Below the pieces are notes generated by a model. The model was not told the origin of the DNA, ran no database searches, and was given only the letters and a program-made list of their open reading frames with translations. Shown here in pieces: positions 1-14,400 of a stretch of 64,000 nt of DNA; position 1 is the first letter of the stretch, and each line of letters starts with the position of its first letter. The stretch comes from Sipunculus nudus (Eukaryota > Annelida > Sipuncula > Golfingiida > Sipunculidae): the NCBI GenBank assembly GCA_026874595.1, contig CM049314.1, positions 14,312,729-14,376,728 of the forward strand, in the 5' to 3' direction. The position numbers and the translations under genes are program-made.

Positions 1-761
1 CCGGTTTGGTCTCAAAAGAGGATACATACTATTACTAGGAAATATAATTTCAATTTATGGATGGGTCATGTTCTAGCACGGTTTATCCAATGACGTTATT
101 CAGAGCATTATGAATTTCAAAATTAATAGGTGGGACTGGAAGTGTAAGAAAGGTTATTGTTCAACGTTGTGTATTATCTACAATTGTCTAGGATCTATTA
201 TTGTGCATGATCTGCTGTAATCGGACACCCCCTAAAAGGAGTACGATCTAGAAATAGCACGGTTCCATTATAGCTGTAAGTGCGCTAGACGGAGTTAATA
301 AAGCGTATGGTTTTCTTAATGAGGGGTCTGTTGCAATAATATTATTTTAGACGTAAGTTCGCTATTTTGGCTCAAATGCGACTGCTACAATAATGACGCC
401 ATAATGGTCACCATAATGTCTCTCGACTTCGGTCTAAAATAGCACTTAAGCCACTTTATTGCAACTTCCCAAAAATCAGGGTGTGTTAGTAGACACTTGA
501 TTAATGTTTTATGGCTGTTAACATGTTAATTTATCAGCATGTCTGGTAGATACATCTACTGTGTGTTATGTTTTGATTAAAGGAAAGGCCGATATATGGA
601 TAAGTTAAAAAAAAAACATTTCAAGTGTCCTAGGAGGACCACAGACACCCAATAATTTTTTTTTTATTTTCGTATATCCACAATGCCAATGTCAATAGTT
701 ATGGTCAATTTTACATGCAAAATGATAAGTTTTGATCAGTTTGATAACGTGCTTCCCCATA

Positions 762-789
762 TGACGTCATATCACATGATATGACGTCA
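762..789. promoter_or_regulatory. Two CRE palindromes 20 bp apart
   Basis: TGACGTCA at 762-769 and 782-789, each inside a longer ATATGACGTCAT context. A third copy with the same flank (TATGACGTCATATCAC) is at 1394-1401. TGACGTCA is the full CREB/ATF site. Function is inferred; these lie deep in intron 7 and may belong to a repeat. Confidence 0.35.
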
Positions 790-1505
790 TAGGGTCTAAC
801 GAAAATTACGCGGACAGTAAAAGAAGATGTATTGCAGCGATTTCATTGGTTTAAACAATGTTGCTGCTTAAAACGGGAAGCGGTATGTATTCCACTTTTT
901 AGCATGGGGGTTCACAGTACAACCATCTTCGGCGCCCAAGTGAATTCGTGTTGTCCTATCCAATTTCATAAAATTCGACCTTTCTTTTAACTGGTAAAAT
1001 GTAGTAACTAGTAAGTTAATAAAGGTTACGGGTCATACCAATTTTAGGATTGTATAAGTACTGTTAATGCCCCTGGGTAGATATTGCATGTTGTAATTTA
1101 ACTTTCAGAATATTGCTTCTCATAAAGCAAGCTATATAACTGAATAAATCATATGGTGAAAAGCAACATAATTCTATAGCAGATCTGCATTGATAATGAA
1201 GCCTAACATAAGCAAAGGCAATTCATTCTAACGCTACGCATTATGTATGTACATGTAGGTAAATGTACACTGTAAACTATGATCTCGAAATTATGCATTA
1301 TTGTGTGACAGTACATAACAATTCAGTATCTACATTGTGTTATACCAACACTATATCAATACTGTAGATAAGTGGTTGTAAACGTTTCAAGTATGACGTC
1401 ATATCACAACAGCTCTGAACGTATTTATATCGATGGCTGCTCAGTTATTTACAATATCCTGAAATTACGCACGCCGACATGGTTTTACGCACACAGTTAT
1501 ATACA

Positions 1506-1554
<49 letters not shown>

Positions 1555-1681
1555 ACTAGTATATGCAAAAAATGATATCCATTAAAGCTTAACTCTTACA
1601 AGAGTCAGTGAGCTAGGCTAGTGCACCAAAGAGAGTAAAGATAAACACTAGTGCCAAAGGAACAACTATAGGAATCTACCA

Positions 1682-1917
1682 CTAGTATATACTAGTGTAT
1701 TCAGAGCAATAAAGTGAAGAACCGAGTGTACAGTGGAAGAGGTGTAGGTTTATAGCATACAACCGGTGCGATGGCTTGTTAGTGAACTCACGGAAGAGAG
1801 TTCTAAGACGGTTTCTTAACTCAATCGCTACGCTGGACATTCCGACATAACACGGAACAGACAGTGTGGTCACTACGGGCTCCGTGCCAGCACAGGTGTA
1901 CATCAATGTTGCCACAA
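1682..1917 (-). other. Possible short exon or small ORF, unidentified
   Basis: Minus-strand open stretch reading FFVATLMYTCAGTEPVVTTL, then SVPCYVGMSSVAIELRNRLR, and ending at a stop. The first residues look like the hydrophobic core of a signal peptide, but a TGA lies only seven codons upstream of GTG-GCA-ACA and the nearest upstream ATG is in another frame, separated by a (GT)n tract. It could be an exon, a decayed gene or chance. No family recognised. Confidence 0.15.
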
Positions 1918-3677
1918 AGAAAGCAAGCAGTCACACACACACGGACGCATAATACACAGAAAGCTAAACGATAAGCATACTGATAATGTAAGCACTATCA
2001 TCATGAAAAATATGTTTAGTTATCAAAAGTAAAAAGGTGATTATAATAAAAAAAGAAAATTAACATTAGATAAGAGTTTTAACTACACAACACTTACAAA
2101 AAATATAAATGTAAGATACATTCTTACTCGAGCAGCAATTTAAGTCATGTATGAACATTCATGATTCAGTTAAAATACTAACATGATAGATCTTCAAATA
2201 TAAAATTAATATTAAAACATATATCTTAGATATCTAAGATAAACGCAAAGGACACAGTTGTGACATATAGAGATAAATCTACACATTGGTGTGAAAACGC
2301 TATCGCTTGCAACAAGTCTTTGTTGAATAGTTATAATGTCAACTCTGCGAGTTCAGTTAATAATCCACTTTAGTGGAATCATTATGATTGACCAGCAGGA
2401 TTGACCGTGAATTAAAATAAAGGCCTTTATTCTACCTTGAAAACGAGAGGGGGGAGAACATTTTTTTTCAGGTTGTGTTGCATCTTTGAAGACAGATATA
2501 CTTCCATCATTGCATCATACATCGTATTACTGAAATTCGAGAAACTGCTTAATATATAACTGCTGGTACTGCCAATGTTGACATAATCCACAAGCGGCTG
2601 CAGTTTGTCTATTCATCATACATTTTATATTGCTTTTACACTGCAGGAGTTACAGATTTGTTGCATACAACAGCATTTGCATACCTCCATATCATTCTCT
2701 GTCAAACCATGCCAATCGGTCACTTTATCACAAACAATTTCACTAAATGCTCAAACATCTTGCTTATTTTGTTACTTTGGAAATGACTGTAAAAGTTAAA
2801 AGCACAAATAACAATCCAGTTATATTTTCACCACTTTGATAGCGCATATAGGATCTGGGGATTTTGTGCATGGTGTAAAAACATTTCAACAGACATAAAA
2901 AACATGGCATTTCCACAAATCAAAAGGAGTGGCAGTCAACTCTTTGATCAAACAAATTGCTTAATATGAAAGAAACTGTTTTGAGATAGCTCATCCAATT
3001 AGATTAGTCATATTTATAGATACAGTTAGATTTTAAGCGAGGTTTTTAAAGAGGCAAGTGGTTTTGCAGTAATTCTCGTTTAAACATACAATAAATCTCA
3101 TGCACTGGCGGCTGTACGTCTTCAGATGAAGACCGCCTGGTCTTGGTTTGTAATAAGTCAGTTTGGCATGGTTCGGGGTTAACAAGTAGTCAGTTAACGT
3201 GAAAAGGTTAGTGCAACAGTGCAATACATACGTGCAATGCAAACCAATTTAAGGACATTGCAATATCACTAAAAGGCCAGTTTGCCTCAAGAAACCCCTG
3301 AAAACCTGATTTTTGTTGTTGTTCTTTTAAGTTCACATTTCAAATGACCCAAAAATGAACGGAAGTTTCCGTATTAATTTTATTAAAATATTCTTTTTCT
3401 GCATTAATTACCTAATACCTTATATATAGTTATTAACAATATATCTTTGCAGATGCGAAAAAAAGATTCCAAATTAAGTAAACTCTGCAAAAATATTTAC
3501 AACTTCTGAACCGCAGATATATAAAAATTAACATTTCCAAATTCGAATGACAAAAAAAAATCATCATCCTTTGATATCTGAATCCTTGTTTAAACAATAT
3601 TTTATACCTTTTTAATGTTTTGGCATGCTATCAGGCAAGCTGACCGGTTTATTGCCATGACTACACATCTTACTCAC

Positions 3678-3745
3678 CAGGGCTCCCATTATGGACCCTC
3701 TCTGATGCTGGAAGTAATGCTTGTCTGGCATGTTGCTCATAGAGC
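3678..3745 (-). CDS. NCKX coding exon 7 (cytosolic loop)
   Basis: Acceptor TCTCATTTCCCAAG| after a pyrimidine-rich tract; donor GCCCTG|GTGAGT. Adds residues 308-330: S, then [20 protein letters not shown] and AL. Ends on a codon boundary. The loop has not finished here; the missing part should lead to transmembrane helix 6 and the alpha-2 repeat. The exon carries no diagnostic motif; support is from splice sites, phase and reading frame. Confidence 0.75.
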
Positions 3746-6700
3746 CTTGGGAAATGAGAGAGAGGCGGCGGGCATGCCCACCAGCAAAGGAAACCTTTAG
3801 AACGGAAAAAAGGAATGTGCGATAGTCTACAAGCCCATCTACACTTACCACAGAAGGCAAAGATCTTAAAAGTTAATAGAAAACTGTACTAATTTTTACA
3901 TCGAGAACACCAGAAGCTCACGAGCAAAGGACGTCTGAAACCGAATAATTACTGATGTACATATTAATTTGCCACACCATTGTGAGGAACACTGACACCA
4001 AGGAGAAAGGAAGGGATGAATTGAAAATGTAAAGCATCAGAAATTTTCAACAGAATGACATCTCTTTATTTAATTTTATAACTCATTCAACCCTGTCTAT
4101 AATCTATAAATTAATATGACCAAACACACTGGCTTAGAATGTTAACAAATGATGCCGCATTTGCATTGAATTGTTGGACATCATAACTGAGGGACAGCTG
4201 ATAATGATAATTCTTAAGCAATACACAGTTAAATTATTGTGTGTCAGTTTTGTTTCCAGGATACCGGAATTTTCGGGGACATAATGGGAATTTGTGTGTT
4301 TCTTTAGATGCAATATCACACTTTTAGAATGTTCAATAATTGCAGAAATTAACTGACGGCCTGTTTTGCTGTATCAGCTATAACCGAAGCCGTCATACAA
4401 TACGACCCATTAGCATACATCAATAGTTGTATCCCAGCCAATTAACTTATTTATATGCTTCCTTTTACAAATAAGGCCGCTTTCCTCTGTATTGACGGGA
4501 TTTTTTTAATATACTGCGCATAGCCATGGGTACCATCATAACTTTCACTTTTCAGAGATGCTATCCTGTTTTGTTGGCTATTACGTTTGATGTTTATACT
4601 ACACTGTTGGCATTGAAACAAGGAAATGTCCCTATGAAAAAAAAAACACTATAAAGTTATACAGTTCATAGCACAAGTCTAGAAACGACATATTACTCTG
4701 AAAGGCTAGGAAAATAGTCCTAATAAACACTTAGAGTATTTTTCCATGGCAGCTGGTTTCCTTGAATGTCCACCGTGTTGGACAATTCAACAGACCGTGC
4801 AGCAATTTCCGCCTCATGGTTTATGAATGACAACAATTTGTCACTGTCATTTTGTTTCACTGTTCCGATATTCCAGAGTTTCAATTAATAAGTTGTGCAA
4901 TAAACAAACCTTATTTTGTTAACGAGTAGTTTTGTAAATAATTTAGACATAATAAAATGTAAGTAAAAAGATGTCGGTTTTCCAAAACTTATGTTATTTC
5001 CCACTTGAATTTTCACGGTACAAAAATGAACCTGTATGACGAATTGCTTGAAAATTTGGCACTCTCAAGTTACTTTGCCATATGGATTTTTTAATCTTTT
5101 TAGTTGAGGCAATTCTATTGTTTATATGTCAAAAACAAATGTGTAATACAAGTACATCATGTTTTCTTGAAATTAATGGAAAACAGACATCTTTGATTCT
5201 GTACGTCAGTCACACCGCCAATAAGTCCTTGGCACAAAGTGTGCTGATTATTAAATGGAAATATTTCTAATATTCCACGTCTTCACCACCACCATGTACT
5301 AACACCAACACCCTCACGGCATTCTGTTGCCGTAATTGAGAAAAGGATTGTATTAAATTCGGCAGAGGGTTATATCAACACTAGTGATTTACTAACCACT
5401 GGTTTGGGCGGTTCCTTCAGAATCTGAGAGCCTCCATTGACCATGTCCACGTTTGTCTGTCCTCCATCCTGAGATCCACGTTTACCTAATTCAGCATCAA
5501 TTGGCAGAACTTCTGCTTTTTTCTTGCATCTGTATAGAAAGGGGTGTCAAGATTTATAGAGGTATGAGGGAGGACCAAAGAGAAATTTTCCTGAAAATGG
5601 GAAGGAGTCAAGCCAATTTCAAGCATTGTTATGTGCATGTATAAGAATGAATGAGATAAAATTTATATGAAATATCCTGGAATGGAAATTCCACAATTTG
5701 ATTTCAGATAATTTCGGGAAATATCTCATTTTGACATTTTGTATGCGACATATGTCGTTCATTTTAATGACTGACAAACTTCATGACATATGGGCTTCTG
5801 TAAAAGATTTGATTTCCTTATGTCACTGATAATTTCATACCCGACATATTATTATCCGTAACTAAGGGAATCTTAAAAGACAACCACTGGAGATAAATGA
5901 AACCATTCCACACGAACCATGACCATCATCTCGGGTGCAATATTTCAAATATAATACTTAATGATTAATAATGACAGAAAACGTGATAGTTTAAAAGAAA
6001 ACTATCGAGATTTCATGATTGAATTATGGAAACTACACATTTTATTACTGATCAGTTGACAATATATTGCCGTCTGCTACATTTTTACAACAGTACATGA
6101 AGCAGTACTTTAAATGTTGATGCTTTCATGAAATTTTAACTCGGAGACATTACACATTAATTTTTCATTCATGCACGCATGTTATGGACTAATGAATAAT
6201 CTAAAATGTCACGTCTATTGGTTATTTTACTATCAAATTTAATACGTGGTAGATCCTATAATTGACAATTACAAAGCACTAATAGTTTATCTAAACGAAT
6301 TTATCTATCTTGGTTGACCTACTAAAATCCCACCAAAAACATCATTAAAAAATATATATCTGATGATCACAACAATTTGATAGACGCTGAAATGACCTAA
6401 ACAATATAAGCTGTGAGATAATAACGGATAGTTATTATTCAGGGCTGTGTACAGGTGAATGATAATTTGCTGTGCATTTTATGCATAAAAAATTGGGTGA
6501 CGTAGGTTAGACAGGCACTGGGTCGTCATATTTCATTGATAAGTACATATACTTACATGCATCTCCATTTGGCCATCCAGTCCATAAGTTTAGGGTTAAT
6601 GACCATGAGCAAGATGTACAAGATATATAGAACAAGCAAAATGATTGCTTCGTAGAGTGTGAATTCGCCATCCCATGCGAACTGGATGAACAAGATGATT

Positions 6701-8426
6701 GACACAGCATAACAGAAAGAGTCCCTGATCAGGGGTCGCCAGTCTAGATTTAATACCTGCAACAGAAAAAAAGGAATAATACAATTCTGACAATAATGTT
6801 CATGAGTGAGGGCCGTAATACCGGATGCTGTGGCTCAGTGGTAGAGCACAGGACTCAAAGCTGGGGGGTCGTGGGTTCGAATCTAAGCTGTGGAGGGGAG
6901 ATTTTTCACGGTCGGTCCCCAACCGGGGTGAGCGCTCTGCAGTCTTAACGGGAAGGTTACGCCCAACGGCCGTCCTTCACTCACAATAGAGTGCGAATTT
7001 CAGGGGTTATTCGGTGGTATGACCCAGCAATAGGGAAGATAATATACCGAGGGCCCGCAGATGCACTGGTCACCGGGCATGGTTAACACCAGGATATAAA
7101 ATGAGATGAAGCGTGTGATACTGCCCTGTCAAGTATTCCGAAAACAGAATGGAATTCTGCAGATGTAGTTAAGCTGGCATTAAAAAACCTGGAGCCTTTA
7201 TACACAGTTGTTGACCGTGGTGAAGGATGTAACATCTAAATTAGAGAGATCATGTACCCGTTTTCCTGGATGGGTACAGATGTAGCCATCTCTCCTATGA
7301 ACATAAAAGCTAAATTTCTACATACTGAAGAAACGAAAACTCTTATATTTGCAAAAAAGTTACCTGATTATATTAGCAGATATGAATATCCAATCAATTA
7401 TGATTCCAATTCGACATGATTTTCTTTAGGTATTTTATGAAGAATCTAAAATACAAAGTTTTATATGTATTCAATATTTCTAGAACATCGGCAACTCAGG
7501 TCTCCTATACACCATATAGGTCTGTATTTTGTGTATTCGAAAGCAAATAAGTTTACTAAATAAGACTCTGTGCACACCATGAGATGAAAAGAAAAGTCCT
7601 CGGTAAATAATTATTTATGTTTGTAAGTATTAATGTTACAGCGTGCCAATTAAAATACACTTGGTTACTGATACAACTCGCCTGATATATAACACCTAAT
7701 TTAATAGTTCCGCAACAGAACAGCTAGAATACACATGACGACTGTTCTGTAACAGTGCAGCGTCAATGATATGTTTACATAAAACAAATAAACAGAGGGA
7801 TGCTATATACACAGTCGTAAATCATTCCTGACTCTTGGTAGTTTGGACAGGTACAGATGAGCGTCTGATCGTGAGATGGTGGTGTTATGGACCTAAGAGC
7901 AGGCCGCCAGACTTCATACAACAGTCTCTGGCGTGCAAGATACTTGATCCCATTGTCAGACTGTTTTCAACACAGAATGGTACACTTTTAGGGAAAAGTG
8001 CTAAGGATTGATGTTTTCAAAGTTACTGTTCACACTTGTTGATTGTTTTTAAAGTCTGGGCCAGATCAGTCTATGTGTTATTCCTAGCTTGCTAGAAACC
8101 CTTGTGTAGTGCCAAGATTAAATGCCAGTTGCTCTGATGAAAAGCGAAGGAATAGAAAAAATGCACAGCAACAAGTGCTTACAGCCCATAGCCTGCCAGC
8201 TATAATGGGCAACTACAATGGAAGAAAAACGTGATTTTATGGGGACTTACCTGGCCGGCCAATGCTGCAGTGAGAGCAATGATGATTAAAATGTTAAAGA
8301 CTGCAGACCTGTAAAGACACAAATAATATATCATAGTCGCACTATAGACACAGCTTTACTTCATAGCTATTATATAACGTGTGGGCGCGCATTACTTTTC
8401 CTTATGTACAAGATGCCTTAAAGCAT

Positions 8427-8473
<47 letters not shown>

Positions 8474-11400
8474 GTGAAACACTAAACAAATGTGCACACT
8501 GAGATAAGAACAAGTTGATTAAAATTTTATTAATCATGGTTCAGAAATCCATATGTCCATTTGTACAACTTTTTTTTCAAGTAAATGAATGCCAAAGGTG
8601 AGAATTTTGTATCATTAGATGGACGGGGCATAAGATGAACAAATGAAACTGGATCTGGGAGTTGAAATGAATAAAATATAGCTTGGAAAGATGTTCCTAC
8701 TCAGTGCAATCTGGTTGAAAAAAAAAACAGCTATATACTTCCCGGGACAAGCAGTAGCGTTTTATGAGTTGCCTCCTTTGGATATGACAATAAATAATAT
8801 ATACTGCGTTGTCATCAGCTTTGTTTCATCTATGCTTAGTAACTATTTTTTTTTCTCTCTCGCTCTCTTTATCATACATTATACTCATCATATAAGAATA
8901 ACGAAAATAGTGGCTTTGACCATAAGGAATCTTTATAATTTTACGGAAATGGTCCAAGTCCCAACATGGTTATCTTTATTAAATAAAGAAGCCAGCTATA
9001 AAGTTAAACATACACGTAATTTTTATATTTAACTTAAAATTTAACCCTTTATGACAAATCTTCGTCGGATAAGTCAATGTAACATATAAATACCATATAG
9101 TCTCAACTGATGTCACAGAGAACCATTCTATACATCAGTGCACGAAGGTTAGTTATAAATACGAATATTACGAAAACAGGGTTTACATTACAGGTTTGCA
9201 ACTATACAGCACCTACACGTGATTCATAATGCCATATGGCCTCAAAAGAAATCGTTATCTAAGATTTGCTCAGTGCTTAATAGTCTGTTTGCAGTCACAC
9301 CTGTGTGCCGATTATTTATTGACCTGGCCCCTGTGTATAAAAGACCGAAGCCTTGACCCAGAACAATTTGTTCCCACTGCTGTCGTTGTATTTGGCAGCC
9401 ACCAATGCTGGCTTGTTGGCCTTTTCAAAGGGACTGTTATGCCTTATAGAGTACGGCCTTATAGAATGCGGCCTTCACTGGAGTACACTGCAGTAATACT
9501 TTTGAATTGCTAATTCAGAATAAGGGATTTTCGGGGCTGTATCCGGCTGGAATGGTCTTGCATCATATATGCCGTTTCATCAAACCAAATTACAAGCTAG
9601 GCTATCCTAAATTTAAAGAAAGCAAGTCGCTGGAGGTTTAAACCCTAATTAGTGCATTCCATGAGCTGTACATGATATCTAGGGATTTTTCCTACACATT
9701 AATCTTTATTTGACCTGTTTACTGTTGTTATTGTGTTCAAAAGACAACTAGCAGCCCGGGTGTGTTAAATATGTTTCTTTCTGCACTTAAACAACATCGT
9801 CTTTGACATCTTTGACAAGTTCCGTGAAAAACATACGGTTTCATCGGATATTGAATAAGTTGTAAGGCCTGTATATATCACTGCAGGTGAATTTTTTTCT
9901 CTTGTTGTCAATTATGAGTACATTCGTCAGGTTTTCACGGCAATTTACCAATACGATTGTAATAAAGTCTCCAGGTAAAATATGTGAATGAAAGGTTACT
10001 TAACATAGGTTTGTTAATAAGTATCAGGATTTAAATCAAGGTGTTCCTTTCATGTGCATGTGCAAGTCTTTTCCGGTTTTTATTTAAATGTCCTGTCTCA
10101 CTCATACTGGCAAAACATACTACTGAAACTTAACCACTGAAAGTTAAATATTGAAGCAATCTTGATCAAATGAGCGCTAAGCGATATGTAGGTATACAAA
10201 TTCAGACCATTAAATAATATTCTATAAGCAGCATATTTTAATAACAATACCGCTACGGCCTGGCTCACAGTGCCTGGGTCTTTATTTAATGTACCAGATA
10301 GGTTCCTTAAACAGCATGACACCAACAGGTGTAACCTTGCAGGACAGTAAGTATATATCTCGGGGACCGGGGGAAGAGATTTACCCCCGTAGTTCATCAC
10401 CGTTACAGCATCCCCAACAGGAGAACACCAATCCCTGCGAGCACCGGGTGATGGATATAGGACTTGTTGTAGGCAGTTTTTTTTGTGCTTGCTGGTATAA
10501 ATTTTAGGGTGTACCTCTTCTTGCCTGCGCTATCCGATTACCAGTGACCCAGCACAACTAGCAGAGCATGAATAAAATGATGTTCTGCCAGCATCACAAG
10601 CCCATTTCTGGGGGCAGCAGTATTTAGCCACACACGGTGATGAAGGTCAACTTGTTCTGAGCTCAAATACCCAGCATAACCCGAGTGTGTGCAGAGCCAG
10701 ATGCGGAGAGCTGCAGGCCTCACCAAAATGTCACCCTGCCCAAGTAGTCAGGTATACAATCAGGGAACTATGTCAAGATCATAGGCAGGAGGAGGGAACA
10801 TTAACTTCCATTACACAGTATAACTTTGTCTGCCTTTGGCTGGTGCGTTATGTCAATATGGTTAGTCAACTCGAAAACTGATAAAATTGTGAAACAATCG
10901 GGTCTTTCCAAAAATACAGAGGTCTCCAGCTGAACTGATAAGAAGGCAGACATATCAAGCGATTAGATGATCTGACAGAGACTGAAAGTTTATTTGGGCA
11001 AAGCAGACAGTAGGAGTAGATGGTTTTCGTTTATGTTTGCTACGAAGCCACTAGGACTATCAAAATACTGAAACTGCATTTGTACTTTTCCAGGAAAGGC
11101 AAACTTCATAATTGTCATTTGCCCATTACACAGTTAACCTGAAATCCCGAAATTTTATTACTAGGTTCCTGTTTTATCATTAAATAAGCCTCTTCCGCGC
11201 TCGAAAAGGTTCCATGTATATGCTAAAGTATACAAGCTTCCTAAAGAAATATAAGATAATATATAACTTATGGAATAACTAATTGAGCCACAGAGGTCCA
11301 CACAAGGGGTCTGCTGCCATAAAATCATTTTTAGACCTATGTCCAGGTACAGGATTAAATATTATGGTTGTTATTGTGACGTTATAATTATCACCAAACT

Positions 11401-14400
11401 GAACTTCGTGACTTAAGTACAAAACGACTTAAGTATCAACAATTTTACACCATGTATCACATTATGCATGAGAACGGTCACATCTAGAAACAAGAAAGTG
11501 ATCAGAGGCAACCTGTATACAGACAAACCAAATTACCAAGGGTAAAGCATGATACGATCATACCTCTCGCCATCTAGCGGAGGTAAAATCATCACCAAAA
11601 ACTGACTTAATTTGCTGAAATTCAACAACTCATTAGGCTTTAAGTCAGCTGAGTAGGGATATTTTCTTCCTGCAATGCTAGTGTTACAGCATTATACAAA
11701 GGGTCATATCTAAAGCTTTCCAGGGAATAGATGCACTATCTAAGTTGACCAGACAAGATTTTCAAAAAAATAGCAACATCTATTTAAGTAATGGATAATC
11801 ACAGATTTTTATTCTTGCAGCAGCAGGACCGAAATAAAGTAATTTCGTGGAGAAAAGTGGAGAAATTATCTTGACCCTGCTGATAAAGAACATCTGTGTA
11901 GCCTTGACCTTGGACTGCTTTTAATGCCGAAACAGAAATATTGGCGTCTTTGACTTTTTGGTTGTTTGAAAAAAGTATACAAGGCAGTTTGCATGAAATT
12001 GAGACCACCTGCTAACATTGGCTAGTGGAAATCAAGACAAACTGAGTCATGGGTTTGAGGACTTCAGAAGCACATAGACATCTAGACCACTTGACCTGGG
12101 CTCTGATATAACTAAACAGGATGCCAGAGCCAGCGGGTGGGGGACGCAGACAGGCGAGCAGTGATTTGTAGGCTGCTAATGATCACAGGCAGCCAAGTTA
12201 CAGCTAAAAGCCTTACGACTAATACAAGCACACGGAATAGCAACACGGGCCTGCTTGTATTTCCCATATGAGCATGAGTTTCATAATAAGTCTCCGATCC
12301 CATAACTATACAAGTATACACCATTAAGCATGAAATAAAAATGGGAATGTAATTTATTATTATTTCATGAACCCTTTGAACTTTTGATCAAGGATATCTA
12401 ATGATTGCGGTTATACCTGTGTGTTAAAAAAGTGTCAGGAATTAGACTAAAGTCAACCCAAAAATATAGATCAGGTTCGTGAGAAGATGGTGCAAGATAT
12501 TACTTTGTAAACACAGAACTGCTCCTTTTTAGATTTACAATAAAAGGTTCTAATATTTTTTAATGGAAAATTAAACAATATATGGCTGCTAAATAATTAA
12601 AAGCAATCACATTGACTGGAGAAGGGACTTTTCTGAGAGCAAAATGAAAGCCTTTAATCCGTTATTACGATTACGGTCCTTCTTTCAGGAGGTTAAGTGT
12701 TTGTGTGTGTGTGTTACGGGGGGGGGGGGATGGATCAGATAACAACAGGGAGAGTTGGCGGCTTTTCTTGAGGAGGTCAGCTAATGATCGGCACACCATA
12801 TTATGTGACATTTTAACATTTTTAATATGGACTCACCCTACAATTGTTCCTACTCCTACATCAGTTTCAAAGGCTACTCCAGCTATGGACGTGAAAAGTT
12901 CCGGCGCAGAGGACCCGGCTGCCATGAAGGTTGCTCCAGCAACATCCTCAGACAGGCGCAGTTTTTCTGATATAGCTTCTAGAGATGGCACAAAGAAATC
13001 ATCACAGACGATGGCTAAAGCTGAAAACAAGGAAAAGGAGCAATGCTATTTACATATGATTATTATGATGTGCTCATATGGCTTCTACAATTGTAAGTTT
13101 AGGTGACGAAGGATATTATTGCCTTGTTAAAGTTTGTTACGAATAAAGTTAACAAGTTTGAGGGAAAAAAGTCATTATCCGTTACCAGTTACAATTAATT
13201 GACCGTATTTGACGTAATGAGCGCCCCGGGCACTCTCAAAGCATATTTTTTATAAACAATTTTATACCCAACAAATGCCGCACATAAGACGTGACAGCCA
13301 TTGTTCTTATGAATTGCGGGTTAGCCAATCATACCCGTCTGCTCAAACAACTGTACGCGTCAGGCTCAGTAACAGCCGAAGTCACCCAAATAAGAGCTCT
13401 GTTAACACAGTCAAACGAAAGAGCCAAGAGACAATTGATATATCCTACATTTAGGTTTCTGAGGAACTAGGCAGTCGGACGTAAGCTGTTATTTGCTGAA
13501 AAGCTAATATTTGTTCCGTGTGAAAAAAAAAAAAAAAAACAAACGTTTATGTGGCCCGGAAGGTGCTTGCAGTTTTCAAACAGTACTCTGGTACTTATTG
13601 TTACAACATTTTTCTTTCAATAGAAGTCAGCGAGACAGTCATATTTGAACGTATCACTCTACACAGGTTAGGGAACTGGCGTGACCTATACGACGCAATT
13701 TTCCTAAATATTAACCCAACCGGCCAGAAAGCTGATAAGTCTGTGCGAGAACAATGAAATGCCCTTCCACGGTACAAGGTTGTTTTACTTTAGATATATT
13801 ATTAATAGTATATTTACGGTATGGACGATTCCATCGTATAAATATAGTGCTGTTCTAGGTTCAGATTTGACCTTTTTTAAGGATTCTAGGGACACTTTTA
13901 CGTGCTATTTTAGGGAAAATTTCCTTTCCCTAGCCAATATTAATGGTTAGGGATACCCTGACATAATTTCACGCCATCAGAATCATCAAGCGGGATGGGG
14001 AAAATAACTGTGACTGCCATCTATATATAGCATTTTAGGTGAGAATTGCTCACTCCTTCCGTTTTCTCAAGGGGAGCCCTCCAAAATACATGGAGGACAC
14101 TCATTACAGAAGGGGAGCTCATTACGTCAAATACGGTATGACTAATTATCAGAGCAATTATTTGTTTCATTCTATTTATTAAATTTGCTAACTCCCGTCC
14201 TGGTTAAATGAATTGGGCTTATTAGAATTTGAATTTAAAAAAAATGTATATTATATTGTGGATAACCCGAAAACTGGGATCCAGTCGTTTGATGCAAGCA
14301 ATGTTAGAGCTGTAATACTGTACTTCCATTTATATTCGGCTTAGATTTAAATATTTCTGCGTTGAATAATTTGGGAGTTATTTCGCAAAAGTGAGGCATT

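Larger units (their letters stand above)
1..3677 (-). other. Intron 7 of the NCKX gene (open to the left), no further NCKX exon recognised
   Basis: Starts at the GTGAGT donor at 3677. I looked on the minus strand for the alpha-2 repeat (a GTSVPD-like block or the GSNVFDI signature) and saw nothing down to base 1. It holds an (AT)n tract near 1510-1548, three CRE palindromes, and an open minus-strand stretch at 1682-1917. Otherwise it is AT-rich sequence without recognisable features. Confidence 0.6.

Noticed and set aside
1-3600. Searched for the NCKX alpha-2 repeat
   Set aside because: No minus-strand segment resembles the second repeat; it must be to the left of the window.
5397-5401. Alternative exon 6 donor GTG|GTTAGT
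   Set aside because: It leaves phase 0, which reads into a TGA three codons into exon 7.
6507-6793. Other minus-strand frames over exon 5
   Set aside because: Frame-shifted shadows; only the frame beginning VLNLDWRPL matches the exchanger and its flanking phases.
6823-6895. Functional tRNA gene
   Set aside because: A and B boxes are present, but the acceptor stem does not pair and a long non-tRNA body follows; it is a SINE head.
12705-13106. 133-codon plus-strand frame
   Set aside because: It is the antisense shadow of NCKX exon 3, whose minus-strand reading has the alpha-1 motif and proper splice sites.
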